Positions 27,656 to 36,620 are shown, numbered from the stretch's first letter. The stretch: 64,000 bases of DNA from an uncultured Clostridia bacterium (GCA_949443285.1 CASSLW010000006.1:31066-95065), one strand, 5' to 3'. Numbers and translations are program-made. Notes: a model not told the origin generated them from the sequence alone.

Positions 27656-28561
27656 TTATTTCTTCTTATCATCTTTTAAAACTTCTTTAATTGCACCTAA
27701 GCTACTTAAAGCACTAGTAGCTTCAAAAGGAATAAACACTTTATTTGCTTCACCTTTAGCAACTTCTTCTAAAGCTTCTAAAGATTTTAATTGTACTAAT
27801 TTATCATCAGGTGCTGCATTTTTCATAGCCTCATAAACCATTTTAATTTCCTTAGCCTTAGCTTCTGCAACAGCTTTAATAGCTTGAGCCTCACCATCAG
27901 CCCTTCTAATTTTTGATTCTTTGTCAGCTTCTGCTTCTAATATAGCTGCTTGTTTCTTACCTTCTGCAATTGTAATAGCAGATTGTCTTTGAGCTTCAGA
28001 TTCTAGTATCATAGCTCTTTTATTTCTCTCTGCATTCATTTCTTTTTCCATTGCATCTCTGATATCAGCAGGTGGTGTAATATCCTTAATTTCCACTCTA
28101 TCAATTTTACATCCCCATCTGTCAGTAGCTTCATCTAAAACAACTCTTAATTTATTATTGATACCGTCTCTAGAACTAAATGTTTCATCTAAGTCCATTT
28201 TACCAATGATATCACGAATTGTTGTAATTGCAAGGTATTCAATACCTTTCTTTAAACTTTGAATTTCATAAACTGCTTTTGCAGGGTCTGTTATTTGATA
28301 GAAGACAACAGTGTCTATTGTAATTGTAACATTATCTTTAGTAATAACTCCTTGAGGTGGAACGTCCATAGTTTGTTGTTTTAAACTAACAACACTTCTA
28401 ACGTGATCAAAGAAAGGAATGATAATTGTAAGTCCAGCGTCTGCAACTTTATAGAACTTACCTAATCTTTCAATGATATAAACCTCAGATTGTTTAACAA
28501 TTTTAATTGATGCTGCTGCTATTATTAAAATAATAACAAGTAATACTAATAAAAACCACAT
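27656..28561 (-). CDS. SPFH/band 7 (stomatin-prohibitin) membrane protein
   Basis: The 301-residue protein has one N-terminal transmembrane segment (WFLLVLLVIILIIAAASI) followed by a band 7 domain beginning IVKQSEVYIIERLGKF and containing VDRVEIKDITPP-type conserved sequence. A long Ala/Glu/Lys coiled coil follows (about 190-260). Such QmcA/stomatin-like proteins form membrane-associated rings and often work with NfeD, whose gene lies just upstream in the same operon. It starts at 28561 behind AAGGAGG on the minus strand. Confidence 0.92.
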   Translation of the reverse strand: MWFLLVLLVIILIIAAASIKIVKQSEVYIIERLGKFYKVADAGLTIIIPFFDHVRSVVSLKQQTMDVPPQGVITKDNVTITIDTVVFYQITDPAKAVYEIQSLKKGIEYLAITTIRDIIGKMDLDETFSSRDGINNKLRVVLDEATDRWGCKIDRVEIKDITPPADIRDAMEKEMNAERNKRAMILESEAQRQSAITIAEGKKQAAILEAEADKESKIRRADGEAQAIKAVAEAKAKEIKMVYEAMKNAAPDDKLVQLKSLEALEEVAKGEANKVFIPFEATSALSSLGAIKEVLKDDKKK

Positions 28562-28593
28562 AATAAATCCTCCTTTTATTATATATATTAAAT

Positions 28594-29031
28594 TTATTGG
28601 TCATTTAAAACAGGTTCAACAATTGCTTTTACACCCTTTATTTCTAGCACTCGTACTTTAGTATCTTTTGGAATAATTTGATTATCTTGGCTGGTAGCAG
28701 ACCAAACTTCACCTGAAATTTTGATTTGCCCTACAGCTTCAATAGGGTTGATGTCTTGTGTTACTATTCCATTTTTTCCTATAATAGAGTATACATTAGT
28801 TTTGATAGGATTTTTATTTGTAGCAAATTTTTTTACAAAAGGCTTTGTTACAAAAATTAGTATTGTAGATGATATTACAAATACTGTTGTTTGAATAACA
28901 AGGTTATCTGTAAAAAGGCTTGTAATCATAGCAAATAAAGAACCAATTGATAGCCAAAAAATTAGAAAACCTACTGTTATAATTTCTGCTATTAAAAATA
29001 TTCCTGCCATAATTAGCCAAATATACCACAT
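28594..29031 (-). CDS. NfeD family membrane protein
   Basis: This is a short NfeD-type protein of 145 residues. It has three to four transmembrane segments in the first 75 residues (WYIWLIMAGIFLIAEIITVG and following) and a C-terminal OB-fold domain with GKNGIVTQDINPIEAVGQIKI and a closing KGVKAIVEPV. It is the usual partner of the SPFH protein encoded 32 bases downstream. I place the start at ATG 29031 after AAGGAGG; a frame from TTG 29058 would include that ribosome-binding site. Confidence 0.88.
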   Translation of the reverse strand: MWYIWLIMAGIFLIAEIITVGFLIFWLSIGSLFAMITSLFTDNLVIQTTVFVISSTILIFVTKPFVKKFATNKNPIKTNVYSIIGKNGIVTQDINPIEAVGQIKISGEVWSATSQDNQIIPKDTKVRVLEIKGVKAIVEPVLNDQ

Positions 29032-29148
29032 AAAATAAATCCTCCTTAAATTTACCAACTAAATTTATTATAGCACAATATGTAAAAAAAAACAATAAGT
29101 TACATAATCTTTAAAAAGCACACGTAAAACATTGCAAAGTTACATAAA

Positions 29149-29178
29149 AAGCAACTGGCATATGCTAGTTGTTTTTTG
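29149..29178. terminator. Stand-alone terminator-like hairpin
   Basis: CAACTGGCA pairs with TGCTAGTTG, with T tracts on both strands. No gene on either strand clearly ends into it. Confidence 0.5.
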
Positions 29179-29244
29179 TTTTGTATAAAAATCAAAAAAA
29201 GTGTGAATAACTATAATATAAAATAAAAAATAAAGAGGTGTAAC

Positions 29245-29400
29245 ATGGAAAGAAAAGAAGAACACGGGGAAGACGTAACTAAATATGGAGAATTTATCTC
29301 AACATACTTCGCTTGGGTGCCACTAGAAAAGCAAAAAGACGTAGTAGAAAAGTTAGAAAATATGACAAAAAGTGAGAAAAACGAAGAAAAAGAAAGATAA
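29245..29400 (+). CDS. Small charged protein upstream of the ctsR operon
   Basis: A 51-residue frame starts at ATG 29245 behind AAAGAGGTG. The product is highly charged, with a short central segment (EFISTYFAWVPLEKQKDVVE). I do not recognise it. A TATAAT-like sequence lies about 30 bases upstream. The good ribosome-binding site and clean start support translation. It lies immediately before the CtsR-regulated promoter but is probably a separate unit. Confidence 0.55.
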   Translation: MERKEEHGEDVTKYGEFISTYFAWVPLEKQKDVVEKLENMTKSEKNEEKER

Positions 29401-29422
29401 TCGAACAAAAAAGCAAAACAAA

Positions 29423-29501
29423 GGTCAAAGAAAGTCAAAAAATGTCCTTGAAAAAAATTAAAAGGATAGTATAATAATATTGTAGGTCAAAGAAAGTCAA
29501 A
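29423..29501 (+). promoter_or_regulatory. ctsR operon promoter between two CtsR operator boxes
   Basis: Two identical 17-base boxes GGTCAAAGAAAGTCAAA (29423-29439 and 29485-29501) match the CtsR operator pattern of GGTCAAA direct repeats. Between them lies a promoter with TTGAAA (29448-29453), a 16-base spacer and TATAAT (29470-29475). CtsR bound at both boxes would block transcription, so the operon should be autoregulated and heat-inducible. Confidence 0.88.
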
Positions 29502-29567
29502 GTCAACAAAATAAAAACATGTTACAACTTTCAAATAAAAAGCCACAAATAAAGGAGATGAACCGAA

Positions 29568-30014
29568 ATGAGAATGTCAGATTTAATAGAAGAATTCATC
29601 AAAGACTTATTTGATGAAGAAAACGAAGCAATAGAAATACAAAGAAACGAACTAGCAGAACAATTCAACTGTGTACCATCACAAATAAACTACGTAATAT
29701 CAACAAGATTTAAACCATCACAAGGATACTATGTAGAAAGCAGAAGAGGCGGTGGAGGACACATCACAATAAAAAAAGTAAATAGCAGCAAAGAAGAATA
29801 CATAATGCACATCATCGAGAACATACAAAATACACTAACATCAAATGAAGTCGATATATTAATCAGTGACTTTTTATCATACAATTTAATAACAAGCAAA
29901 GAAGCAAAACTTCTAAAAGTTGCAACAAGTGACAACGTGTTAAAACTACCAAAAGACATAAAAGAGCAAGTAAGAGCAAGAATATTTAAAAACATGATAT
30001 TAAATTTAGAATAG
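29568..30014 (+). CDS. ctsR: Transcriptional repressor CtsR
   Basis: CtsR represses class III heat-shock genes. The 148-residue protein has the N-terminal helix-turn-helix (MSDLIEEFIKDLFDE, QRNELAEQFNCVPSQINYVI), the DNA-contacting wing ESRRGGGGHI with the heat-sensing glycine stretch, and a helical C-terminal dimerisation domain. It starts after AAAGGAGATG and heads the ctsR-mcsA-mcsB-clpC operon, whose promoter carries two CtsR boxes. Confidence 0.96.
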   Translation: MRMSDLIEEFIKDLFDEENEAIEIQRNELAEQFNCVPSQINYVISTRFKPSQGYYVESRRGGGGHITIKKVNSSKEEYIMHIIENIQNTLTSNEVDILISDFLSYNLITSKEAKLLKVATSDNVLKLPKDIKEQVRARIFKNMILNLE

Positions 30015-30026
30015 GAGGAAATTAAT

Positions 30027-30575
30027 ATGTTATGTGATAACTGTGGAAAAAGAGAAGCAAATGTAAGATATCAAGAAAATATAAACGGAAGAAGAAAAGA
30101 ACTAAACCTATGTGAAGAATGCAGTCAAAAACTAGGAATAAACAAAATCGACTTCAACATGCCAATCGACTTTTCAAGCTTTTTCGGCGGATTCCTTGAA
30201 GAATTTGAAAACCAAGAATTTATGCCATTTTTAAATGATGTAAAAACACTAACCTGTGAAAGATGTGGATACACTTTTGACGACATAGTAAAAACAGGAA
30301 GACTGGGATGTCAAAATTGCTATGACATATTCGAAGAACACCTAAACCCAATAATCAAAAGAATACAAGGAGCAGACACACATGTAGGAAGAATTGGCAA
30401 AATAATAGACAGCAAAATAGTAGCATCAGAAGAAAATGAAGAGAAGGCGGAAGAGAAAACAAAAGAACAATCTAAAATAGAAAAACTAAAAGAAGAACTA
30501 AAAAAAGCAATTGAAGAAGAAAAATACGAAGAAGCAGCCAAAATAAGAGACGAAATAAAGAAATTAGAAAGATAA
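30027..30575 (+). CDS. mcsA: McsA, activator of the McsB arginine kinase
   Basis: The 182-residue protein has two zinc-binding CxxC pairs near the start (LCDNCGKR, LCEECSQK) and a further pair set (CERCGY, CQNC). A C-terminal UVR motif (KIEKLKEELKKAIEEEKYEE) follows. In Bacillus, McsA activates McsB and links it to ClpC. It lies between ctsR and mcsB with AGGAGG before the ATG. A family B repeat directly follows its stop codon. Confidence 0.92.
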   Translation: MLCDNCGKREANVRYQENINGRRKELNLCEECSQKLGINKIDFNMPIDFSSFFGGFLEEFENQEFMPFLNDVKTLTCERCGYTFDDIVKTGRLGCQNCYDIFEEHLNPIIKRIQGADTHVGRIGKIIDSKIVASEENEEKAEEKTKEQSKIEKLKEELKKAIEEEKYEEAAKIRDEIKKLER

Positions 30576-30576
30576 C

Positions 30577-30639
30577 CTGCCAACGGGGACGGACCTTAAT
30601 GGCAGAAATCTGCCAAAAAGGACCGTCCCCAGTGGCAGG
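30577..30639 (+). repeat. REP-like element, family B (copy 3)
   Basis: CTGCCAACGGGGACGGACCTTAATGGCAG, a short spacer, then CTGCCAAAAAGGACCGTCCCC and AGTGGCAG. It lies between mcsA and mcsB. Confidence 0.86.
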
Positions 30640-30661
30640 ACGAAAGAAAGGAATTGGAAAA

Positions 30662-31666
30662 ATGAATTGGTATTTAGATGTAAATGAAAATTCAGATGTA
30701 GTAAAAAGCACTAAAATCAAGTTGTCAAGAAACTTAAGCGAATTCAAATTTAACTTAAAAAATCAAGAAGATATAGAGAGATTAGAAAACAAAGTAAAAG
30801 AAAATCTATATAGCATAGGTTATGGCTTAAAATTGTTAAAGCTAAGAGATATGGACGAAATAACAAAAACTAGCTTAGTAGAAAAGGGACTAATAAGTTC
30901 AACCTTTGCACTAAAAAGATATGGAAGCATCTTAATAAATGACGAAGAAAATATCTGTATTATGATAGGTGGAGAGGAACATATAGAGTTGCAAGTATAT
31001 GGAGCTGGGCTAGATTTAGAAAATGTGTTGAATTTAGCAATCGAAATAGATGAAAAAATAGGAGAAACATTAGGATATGCAGTAAGTAAAAAATATGGAT
31101 ATCTAACAAGTACACTAAATAATATAGGAACAGGGCTAAAAGTTTCTGTAAATGTACATTTACCAGCACTAACAAAAACAAGGAATACAAGAAAAGTATT
31201 TGATGCAATAGGAGATTTTGGAATAAACATAAAAGAAGTATACAAAGGCAAAGGGGACATCTATCAAATTTCTAATAAGCAAACATTAGGAATAAGTGAA
31301 AAAGAAATAGTGAAAAATTTAAAGGTAATAGTACAAACACTGATAGAGCAAGAAAGACAAGCAAGGAAGTTATTAGCTCAAGACGAAATAGCTTTAAGTG
31401 ATTTAATATATAGAAGCTATGGAATATTAGCAAATTGCAGAAAAATATCGAATGAAGAAACAAGAGAGTTATTGTCAAATGTAAAGTTAGGAGTAGATTT
31501 AGGACTTTTAGACGAGCTAACAGACTTGAAAGTGCAAGAATTATATTTATATAGCAAGCCAGCGAACTTGCAAAAAAAACTAGGTAAAAAATATGACAAA
31601 CAAGAACTAGACATAAAAAGAGCAGAAGTGATAAGAAAAATTATTGCCAATGGGGACGGAGCTTAA
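30662..31666 (+). CDS. mcsB: Divergent McsB protein arginine kinase, 3' end formed by a repeat
   Basis: McsB phosphorylates arginines to mark proteins for ClpCP. The 334-residue product keeps the phosphagen-kinase fold (YGYLTSTLNNIGTGLKVSV, DIYQISNKQTLG, YRSYGILANCRKIS), but several signature residues differ from the Bacillus enzyme as I remember it. SSRIRLARN is STKIKLSRN, the TSCPTN cysteine is lost (TSTLNN), and NEEDH is GGEEH. The last residues NGDGA and the stop lie in a family B repeat, so the tail is shortened. Kinase activity is uncertain. I chose ATG 30662 after AAAGGAATTGG; the longer frame from 30599 is repeat sequence. Confidence 0.85.
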   Translation: MNWYLDVNENSDVVKSTKIKLSRNLSEFKFNLKNQEDIERLENKVKENLYSIGYGLKLLKLRDMDEITKTSLVEKGLISSTFALKRYGSILINDEENICIMIGGEEHIELQVYGAGLDLENVLNLAIEIDEKIGETLGYAVSKKYGYLTSTLNNIGTGLKVSVNVHLPALTKTRNTRKVFDAIGDFGINIKEVYKGKGDIYQISNKQTLGISEKEIVKNLKVIVQTLIEQERQARKLLAQDEIALSDLIYRSYGILANCRKISNEETRELLSNVKLGVDLGLLDELTDLKVQELYLYSKPANLQKKLGKKYDKQELDIKRAEVIRKIIANGDGA

Positions 31667-31739
31667 TGGCAAAAAATTGCCAAAAAGGACCGTCCCTGAT
31701 GGCAAAAAATTGTCAAAAAGGACCGTCCCTAGTGGCAAT
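31644..31739. repeat. REP-like element, family B (copy 4, tandem array)
   Basis: TTGCCAATGGGGACGGAGC and then TTAATGGCAA, followed by two inverted units TTGCCAAAAAGGACCGTCCC and TTGTCAAAAAGGACCGTCCC. The mcsB stop TAA (31664-31666) lies in the first unit. Confidence 0.88.
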
Positions 31740-31760
31740 ATTTAAAAAGGAGGGAAAGTT

Positions 31761-34208
31761 ATGACTTATAAATTTACGAATAGGGCTAAAAAGGCTATTG
31801 AGATAGCTAGTAATGTGGCTATGGAGTTGGGGCACAATTATATAGGTACAGAACATATTTTGTATGGACTTTCTAAGGAAGGTAGTGGAATTGCATATAA
31901 GGTTTTAGAAAATCAGGGGCTTACGTCAGATATGATTATTGATAAAATTGTGGAGTTGTTAGGAAATGAGGCGCCAATAGACGGAACTTTTGGGTTTACT
32001 CCTAGAACTAAGAGGGTTATTGAAAATTCTTTTATAGAAGCGAGGAAGCTTGGTTTTAATTATATTGGAACAGAGCATTTGTTAATAGGTATATTAAAAG
32101 AGGGGGACAGTATTGCTACAAGGATTTTGCTAGAGTTAAATGTTAATGTTCCTAAATTATATAATGAAATAGTTAAAGTGATAAATGAAGGGGAAGATGC
32201 TTCAAAGTCTGAGAATAATGGGAAAAACAGCAAAAATAAAGGAAGTTTCAATTCTACACCAACATTAAATCAATTCGGTGAAGATTTAACTAAAAAAGCA
32301 GAAGAAGGTAAATTAGACCCAATTATAGGTAGAAAAGATGAGATTGAAAGGGTAATACAAATATTATCAAGAAGAACTAAAAATAATCCTTGTTTGATAG
32401 GAGAGCCAGGTGTAGGAAAGACCGCAGCAGTTGAGGGTTTGGCTCAAAAGATTGTTACAGGAGATGTGCCTGAGATATTGAAAGATAAAAGAGTTGTGAC
32501 TATGGATATTTCTGGAATGGTTGCAGGTAGCAAATACAGGGGAGATTTTGAAGAGAGAATTAAGAAGGCTTTAAATGAAGTGAAAAAGGCTAAAGATATA
32601 ATCTTATTTATAGATGAAATTCACACAATAGTAGGAGCAGGAGCGGCTGAAGGTGCAATTGATGCAGCAAATATTTTAAAGCCATTGCTTGCAAGAGGAG
32701 AAATTCAATTAATAGGTGCTACAACTTTGAATGAATATAGAAAGTATATTGAAAAGGATGCAGCACTAGAGAGAAGATTTAGCCCAGTTACAGTTAATGA
32801 ACCAAGCACAAATGATACGATAAAAATATTACAAGGTATTAGAGACAAATACGAAGCACACCATGGAGTAAAAATAACAGATGAGGCAATAGAAGCAGCT
32901 GTAAAGATGTCAACAAGATATATAAATGATAGATATTTGCCAGACAAAGCAATTGATTTAATAGACGAAGCGGCATCAAAAGCAAAACTAAAATCATATA
33001 CAGAGCCAGACAAGTTGAAAAAACTTGAAGAAGAAATAGAAGAAGTATCAAAAAACAAAGAAGAAGCGGTCAGAATACAAAAGTTTGAAAAGGCTGCACA
33101 ATTACGTGACAAACAAAAAGAATTAAAAGAAAACTATGAAAAAGAATTAAAAAAATGGAAAAACAAAAAAACAAAAGCAATTACAAATATAACAGAAGAA
33201 AACATTGCGGAAGTAATTGCAAGTTGGACTGGAATTCCAGCCAATAAAATAACAGAAGACGAAAACGAAAAATTGAAAAATCTCGAAAAGAACTTACATG
33301 AAAGAGTAATAGGACAAGAAGAAGCTGTATCAGCAGTAGCAAAAGCAATAAGAAGGGGAAGAGTAGGGCTAAAAGATCCAAACAGACCAATAGGTTCATT
33401 CTTATTCTTAGGACCAACAGGAGTTGGAAAAACAGAACTATCAAAAGCACTAGCAGAAACGCTATTCGGAGACGAAAACTCTATGATAAGAGTAGACATG
33501 TCAGAATATATGGAACCACACTCAGTATCAAAATTGATAGGCTCACCTCCAGGATATGTGGGATTTGACGAAGGTGGTCAACTAACAGAGAAAATAAGAA
33601 GAAAACCATATTCAGTAATCCTATTTGACGAAATAGAAAAAGCACATCCAGACGTAATGAACATGTTACTGCAAATACTAGAAGATGGACGTCTTACAGA
33701 CTCAAACGGAAGAACAGTCAATTTTAAAAACACAGTAATAATAATGACATCAAATATTGGAGCACGATTAATAACAGACAAGAAAACACTAGGATTTGCA
33801 AAGACTGGCGAGACAGAAGATAATAGCAAAAAAGAATATGAAGAAACAAAAAAACAGGTAATGGAAACACTAAAACGTGAATTACGTCCAGAGTTTATCA
33901 ATCGTATAGACGAAATAATTGTATTCCATAAATTAACTGATAATGAGGTAAATCAAATTATTGATATTATGCTAAAAGAAGTGGTTAATAGGCTAGAGAC
34001 TCAAAAGATAAAAATAGAGCTAGAGCCAGAAGTAAGAGAATTAATTGCAAGCAAAGGAATTGATAAAAACTTTGGTGCAAGACCATTACGTAGGACTATT
34101 CAAAGTGTGCTTGAGGATAGACTTGCTGAAGAAATTTTGGATGGTAATTTGAAGAAAGATACTACAGCTAAAATTGGAGTGAAGGACGATAAAATTACAG
34201 TATTATAA
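31761..34208 (+). CDS. clpC: ATP-dependent Clp protease ATP-binding subunit ClpC
   Basis: ClpC is the AAA+ unfoldase that feeds ClpP. The 815-residue protein has two N-terminal Clp repeats (NRAKKAIEIASNVAMELGHN and a second unit near residue 85), a first AAA+ domain with Walker A GEPGVGKT (about 214) and FIDEIHT, a middle coiled coil with UVR-like sequence (about 415-460), and a second AAA+ domain with GPTGVGKTE (about 551) and LFDEIEKAHPDV. The C-terminal domain ends in RTIQSVLEDRLAEEI. It ends the ctsR operon. Start ATG 31761 follows AAGGAGGG. Confidence 0.97.
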   Translation: MTYKFTNRAKKAIEIASNVAMELGHNYIGTEHILYGLSKEGSGIAYKVLENQGLTSDMIIDKIVELLGNEAPIDGTFGFTPRTKRVIENSFIEARKLGFNYIGTEHLLIGILKEGDSIATRILLELNVNVPKLYNEIVKVINEGEDASKSENNGKNSKNKGSFNSTPTLNQFGEDLTKKAEEGKLDPIIGRKDEIERVIQILSRRTKNNPCLIGEPGVGKTAAVEGLAQKIVTGDVPEILKDKRVVTMDISGMVAGSKYRGDFEERIKKALNEVKKAKDIILFIDEIHTIVGAGAAEGAIDAANILKPLLARGEIQLIGATTLNEYRKYIEKDAALERRFSPVTVNEPSTNDTIKILQGIRDKYEAHHGVKITDEAIEAAVKMSTRYINDRYLPDKAIDLIDEAASKAKLKSYTEPDKLKKLEEEIEEVSKNKEEAVRIQKFEKAAQLRDKQKELKENYEKELKKWKNKKTKAITNITEENIAEVIASWTGIPANKITEDENEKLKNLEKNLHERVIGQEEAVSAVAKAIRRGRVGLKDPNRPIGSFLFLGPTGVGKTELSKALAETLFGDENSMIRVDMSEYMEPHSVSKLIGSPPGYVGFDEGGQLTEKIRRKPYSVILFDEIEKAHPDVMNMLLQILEDGRLTDSNGRTVNFKNTVIIMTSNIGARLITDKKTLGFAKTGETEDNSKKEYEETKKQVMETLKRELRPEFINRIDEIIVFHKLTDNEVNQIIDIMLKEVVNRLETQKIKIELEPEVRELIASKGIDKNFGARPLRRTIQSVLEDRLAEEILDGNLKKDTTAKIGVKDDKITVL

Positions 34209-34283
34209 ATTGAGAGATTTCCTTGTAAAAATAATAAAAATGTAATATTATATTCTTGGAAATTAAAAATATGGAGGTATCAT

Positions 34284-34817
34284 ATGAATATAATAGCAGA
34301 AATAACAGACGAAACATTTGGAATTAAATCAATTCCATTTAGCAATCCAAGAATAAGATATGGGGCAAGAGGAATTATAGAAAGAGAAGACGGACTAATA
34401 GCAATATTCAACAAGACTAAAAAGAACGAATACAAACTACCAGGTGGAGGAATAGAAGAAGGAGAGACACCAGAGCAAGCTTTTAAAAGAGAAGTGCTAG
34501 AAGAAACGGGATGCAAGATAGATAATATTGAATTTTTAGGACTTACAAAAGAATTAAAATCTAATGATAATTTTCAACAAACTTCTTATGTATTTAAAGC
34601 GAAAGTTGTAGAAATAGCAGAAGAATTAAATTTAACGGCGAAAGAAAAAGCAGAAGGCGGAAAATTATTATGGCTTACAAAGGAAGAAGCGCTACAAAAG
34701 GTAATAAATTGTGCTGATAATTTGAAGGCTTCGGAATATGAAAATATATATCATTCAAAATTTATAAATTATAGAGATATGCAGATTTTAAAATATTATA
34801 ATGAAGAATATGAATAA
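34284..34817 (+). CDS. NUDIX hydrolase
   Basis: The 177-residue protein has a full NUDIX box, G-x5-E-x7-REVLEETGC, at about residues 55-77, preceded by the strand YKLPGGGIEEGET. It should hydrolyse a nucleoside diphosphate linked to another group; the substrate cannot be told from sequence. The start follows ATGGAGG. It forms a single-gene unit closed by a strong terminator, separate from the ctsR operon. Confidence 0.9.
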   Translation: MNIIAEITDETFGIKSIPFSNPRIRYGARGIIEREDGLIAIFNKTKKNEYKLPGGGIEEGETPEQAFKREVLEETGCKIDNIEFLGLTKELKSNDNFQQTSYVFKAKVVEIAEELNLTAKEKAEGGKLLWLTKEEALQKVINCADNLKASEYENIYHSKFINYRDMQILKYYNEEYE

Positions 34818-34821
34818 AATT

Positions 34822-34850
34822 AAAACCAACTCCTTTGGAGCTGGTTTTTT
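34822..34850 (+). terminator. Terminator after NUDIX gene
   Basis: AAAACCAACTCC pairs with GGAGCTGGTTTT around a TTT loop, then T residues. Confidence 0.9.
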
Positions 34851-34914
34851 AGTTACTAATAAAAGTTACTTTTTAATGAGAAAATTGTATTATAATTAGT
34901 AAGGGAGGAATAAA

Positions 34915-35466
34915 ATGGAAAACGATGTAAAATTGTACAAAGAATTTTTATTAGGAAATCAAAATGCGTTTGACAAATTAATGGACAAATACAGAAAAAA
35001 CATTATTTGTTTTATCAATGGATATGTAAAAAACATAGACATAGCAGAAGACTTAGCACAAGATGTTTTTGTATATATATTAATTAATAAAAAAGAATAT
35101 GATTTCAAATATAGTATGAAAACGTATCTGTACACTATTGCTAGGTCAAGAGCATTGAACTACATAAAAAGAGAAAAGAGAATTATCTATTTAAATGAAA
35201 ATGTAGAGTATGGGAACAAAGAAGACAGCTATTCAATTGAAGAAGAGATTGTTTCTAATGAGCGAAAACAAAAATTATATAAAGCAATAGAAGAATTAAA
35301 CGAAACCCAAAAAAGGGCAATATTTCTAGCAGATATAGAAGAACTATCATATAATGAAATCGGAAAAATATTAGGGAAAAGTATTTCTCAAACTAAAATG
35401 ATAATTTATAGAGCGAGAAAGAATCTAAAAAAATTACTAGGAAAGGAGAGAATGGAAATTGGATAA
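34915..35466 (+). CDS. ECF-type RNA polymerase sigma factor
   Basis: The 183-residue protein has region 2 (FDKLMDKYRKNIICFINGY, IDIAEDLAQDVFVYI) that binds core polymerase and the -10 element, and region 4 (LNETQKRAIFLADIEELSY, NEIGKILGKSISQTK) with the helix-turn-helix for the -35. A TATAAT sits at 34891-34896. The next gene overlaps its end by eight bases and encodes a one-pass membrane protein, the usual arrangement for an anti-sigma factor. Confidence 0.9.
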   Translation: MENDVKLYKEFLLGNQNAFDKLMDKYRKNIICFINGYVKNIDIAEDLAQDVFVYILINKKEYDFKYSMKTYLYTIARSRALNYIKREKRIIYLNENVEYGNKEDSYSIEEEIVSNERKQKLYKAIEELNETQKRAIFLADIEELSYNEIGKILGKSISQTKMIIYRARKNLKKLLGKERMEIG

Positions 35467-36475
35467 TAAGACTTTTAGAGAAGAAGTTTATAAAAAATAC
35501 AATTACTATAAAAATATTGATAATGATGAATTTTATAATAAACTGCAATACAAGAAAGCACATTCAACGTTTAGCACAAAAGCAATAGTTAAAAATGTAG
35601 CATGTTTAATACTATTTTGTATACTAACAACAGGAATTGTTTATGCCACATCATATTGTATCAAAAGTATATGGAAAGAACCAGAACAATATAATTATGA
35701 AGAAGAGAAAAAAATTACTGAAGAAAATATAGAAAAATCAATTACAGAAGAAGATGCCAAAGAAATTGGAATAAATAAATTAAAGCAATTGAATGTAGAA
35801 ATAGGAAATGTAAAAGAAAGTCATTTAAATAAAGAACCAATGATAAATAAAATAGAATGGGTAATAATAACAGAAAACAATTTAGAAATAAAAATAAATG
35901 CTAAAAATGGTGAATTATATAGCTTCTATGATAATTCGTTACTAAATAAAATAAGTGAGACTAAAATGAATAAAAAAGAAGCAACAGAAGTAGCTAATGA
36001 AATATATGAAAAGTTAGAATTTAACAAAAAATATGAACTTTCAGATATATTATATATTGGAAGCGGAAAATGGCAAGCTGAATTTGCAGTAAAATATAAT
36101 GACATATTTAATCAATATCAATCAATAAAAATTACATTTATTGCAGAGACAAAAAAGATAGCAATGCTAAATGTTTTTGACTATGAATTTGAAGATAATC
36201 CATTTGAAATACAAAAAGAAGATGCGATTAACATTGCGAAAAATAAATATGGAGAAGAAAAAATAGAAAGCATATCTGCGAAGAAAGATATTCAGAAGAT
36301 GAATAGCATAATATATCAAAAAGAGAGAAACTTAGAAACAGGAGAATATAGGACAGAAAATATTGTTAGAAATGTTTGGAATGTAAAGATAGTTGAAAAA
36401 GAGCATGGGTTTGTTGAAAATTACTATGTTGATGCCACAACAGGAGAAATAATTGGCGGAGATCAGGTAAAATAA
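35459..36475 (+). CDS. Single-pass membrane protein with PepSY-like domains, candidate anti-sigma factor
   Basis: The 338-residue protein has a cytoplasmic N terminus of about 40 residues, one transmembrane segment (AIVKNVACLILFCILTTGIV) and a large external part. That part contains two to three PepSY-like units (ITEEDAKEIGINKLKQL, KEDAINIAKNKYGEEKIE) and ends ENYYVDATTGEIIGG. It starts with TTG at 35459 behind AAAGGAGA, overlapping the sigma gene. By position it may hold the sigma factor at the membrane; the N-terminal part does not show a clear zinc-binding anti-sigma motif, so this is inference. Confidence 0.65.
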   Translation: MDNKTFREEVYKKYNYYKNIDNDEFYNKLQYKKAHSTFSTKAIVKNVACLILFCILTTGIVYATSYCIKSIWKEPEQYNYEEEKKITEENIEKSITEEDAKEIGINKLKQLNVEIGNVKESHLNKEPMINKIEWVIITENNLEIKINAKNGELYSFYDNSLLNKISETKMNKKEATEVANEIYEKLEFNKKYELSDILYIGSGKWQAEFAVKYNDIFNQYQSIKITFIAETKKIAMLNVFDYEFEDNPFEIQKEDAINIAKNKYGEEKIESISAKKDIQKMNSIIYQKERNLETGEYRTENIVRNVWNVKIVEKEHGFVENYYVDATTGEIIGGDQVK

Positions 36476-36477
36476 GC

Positions 36478-36512
36478 AAGTGACAATTGGGAGATTCTCA
36501 ATTGTCACTTTT
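36478..36512 (+). terminator. Terminator after the sigma/PepSY operon
   Basis: AAGTGACAATTG pairs with CAATTGTCACTT, loop GGAGATTCT, followed by TT. Confidence 0.85.
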
Positions 36513-36519
36513 GTCAGTA

Positions 36520-36547
36520 TGCCAAAAAGGTCCGTCCCTACTGGCAG
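36520..36547 (-). repeat. REP-like element, family B (copy 5, single unit)
   Basis: TGCCAAAAAGGTCCGTCCCT followed by ACTGGCAG. Confidence 0.82.
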
Positions 36548-36558
36548 GAAATGGATAC

Positions 36559-36587
36559 TTGTTTTTAGAGATAAAACGTGGTATAAT
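36559..36587 (+). promoter_or_regulatory. Promoter of dxs
   Basis: TTGTTT (36559-36564), a 17-base spacer and TATAAT (36582-36587), 33 bases before the dxs start. Confidence 0.65.
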
Positions 36588-36620
36588 CTAAAGGCTAAAA
36601 ACAAGAAAAGGTGATGAAAT

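Noticed and set aside
30599..30661. Longer mcsB start at 30599
   Set aside because: The extension translates a family B repeat; McsB homology begins near ATG 30662.
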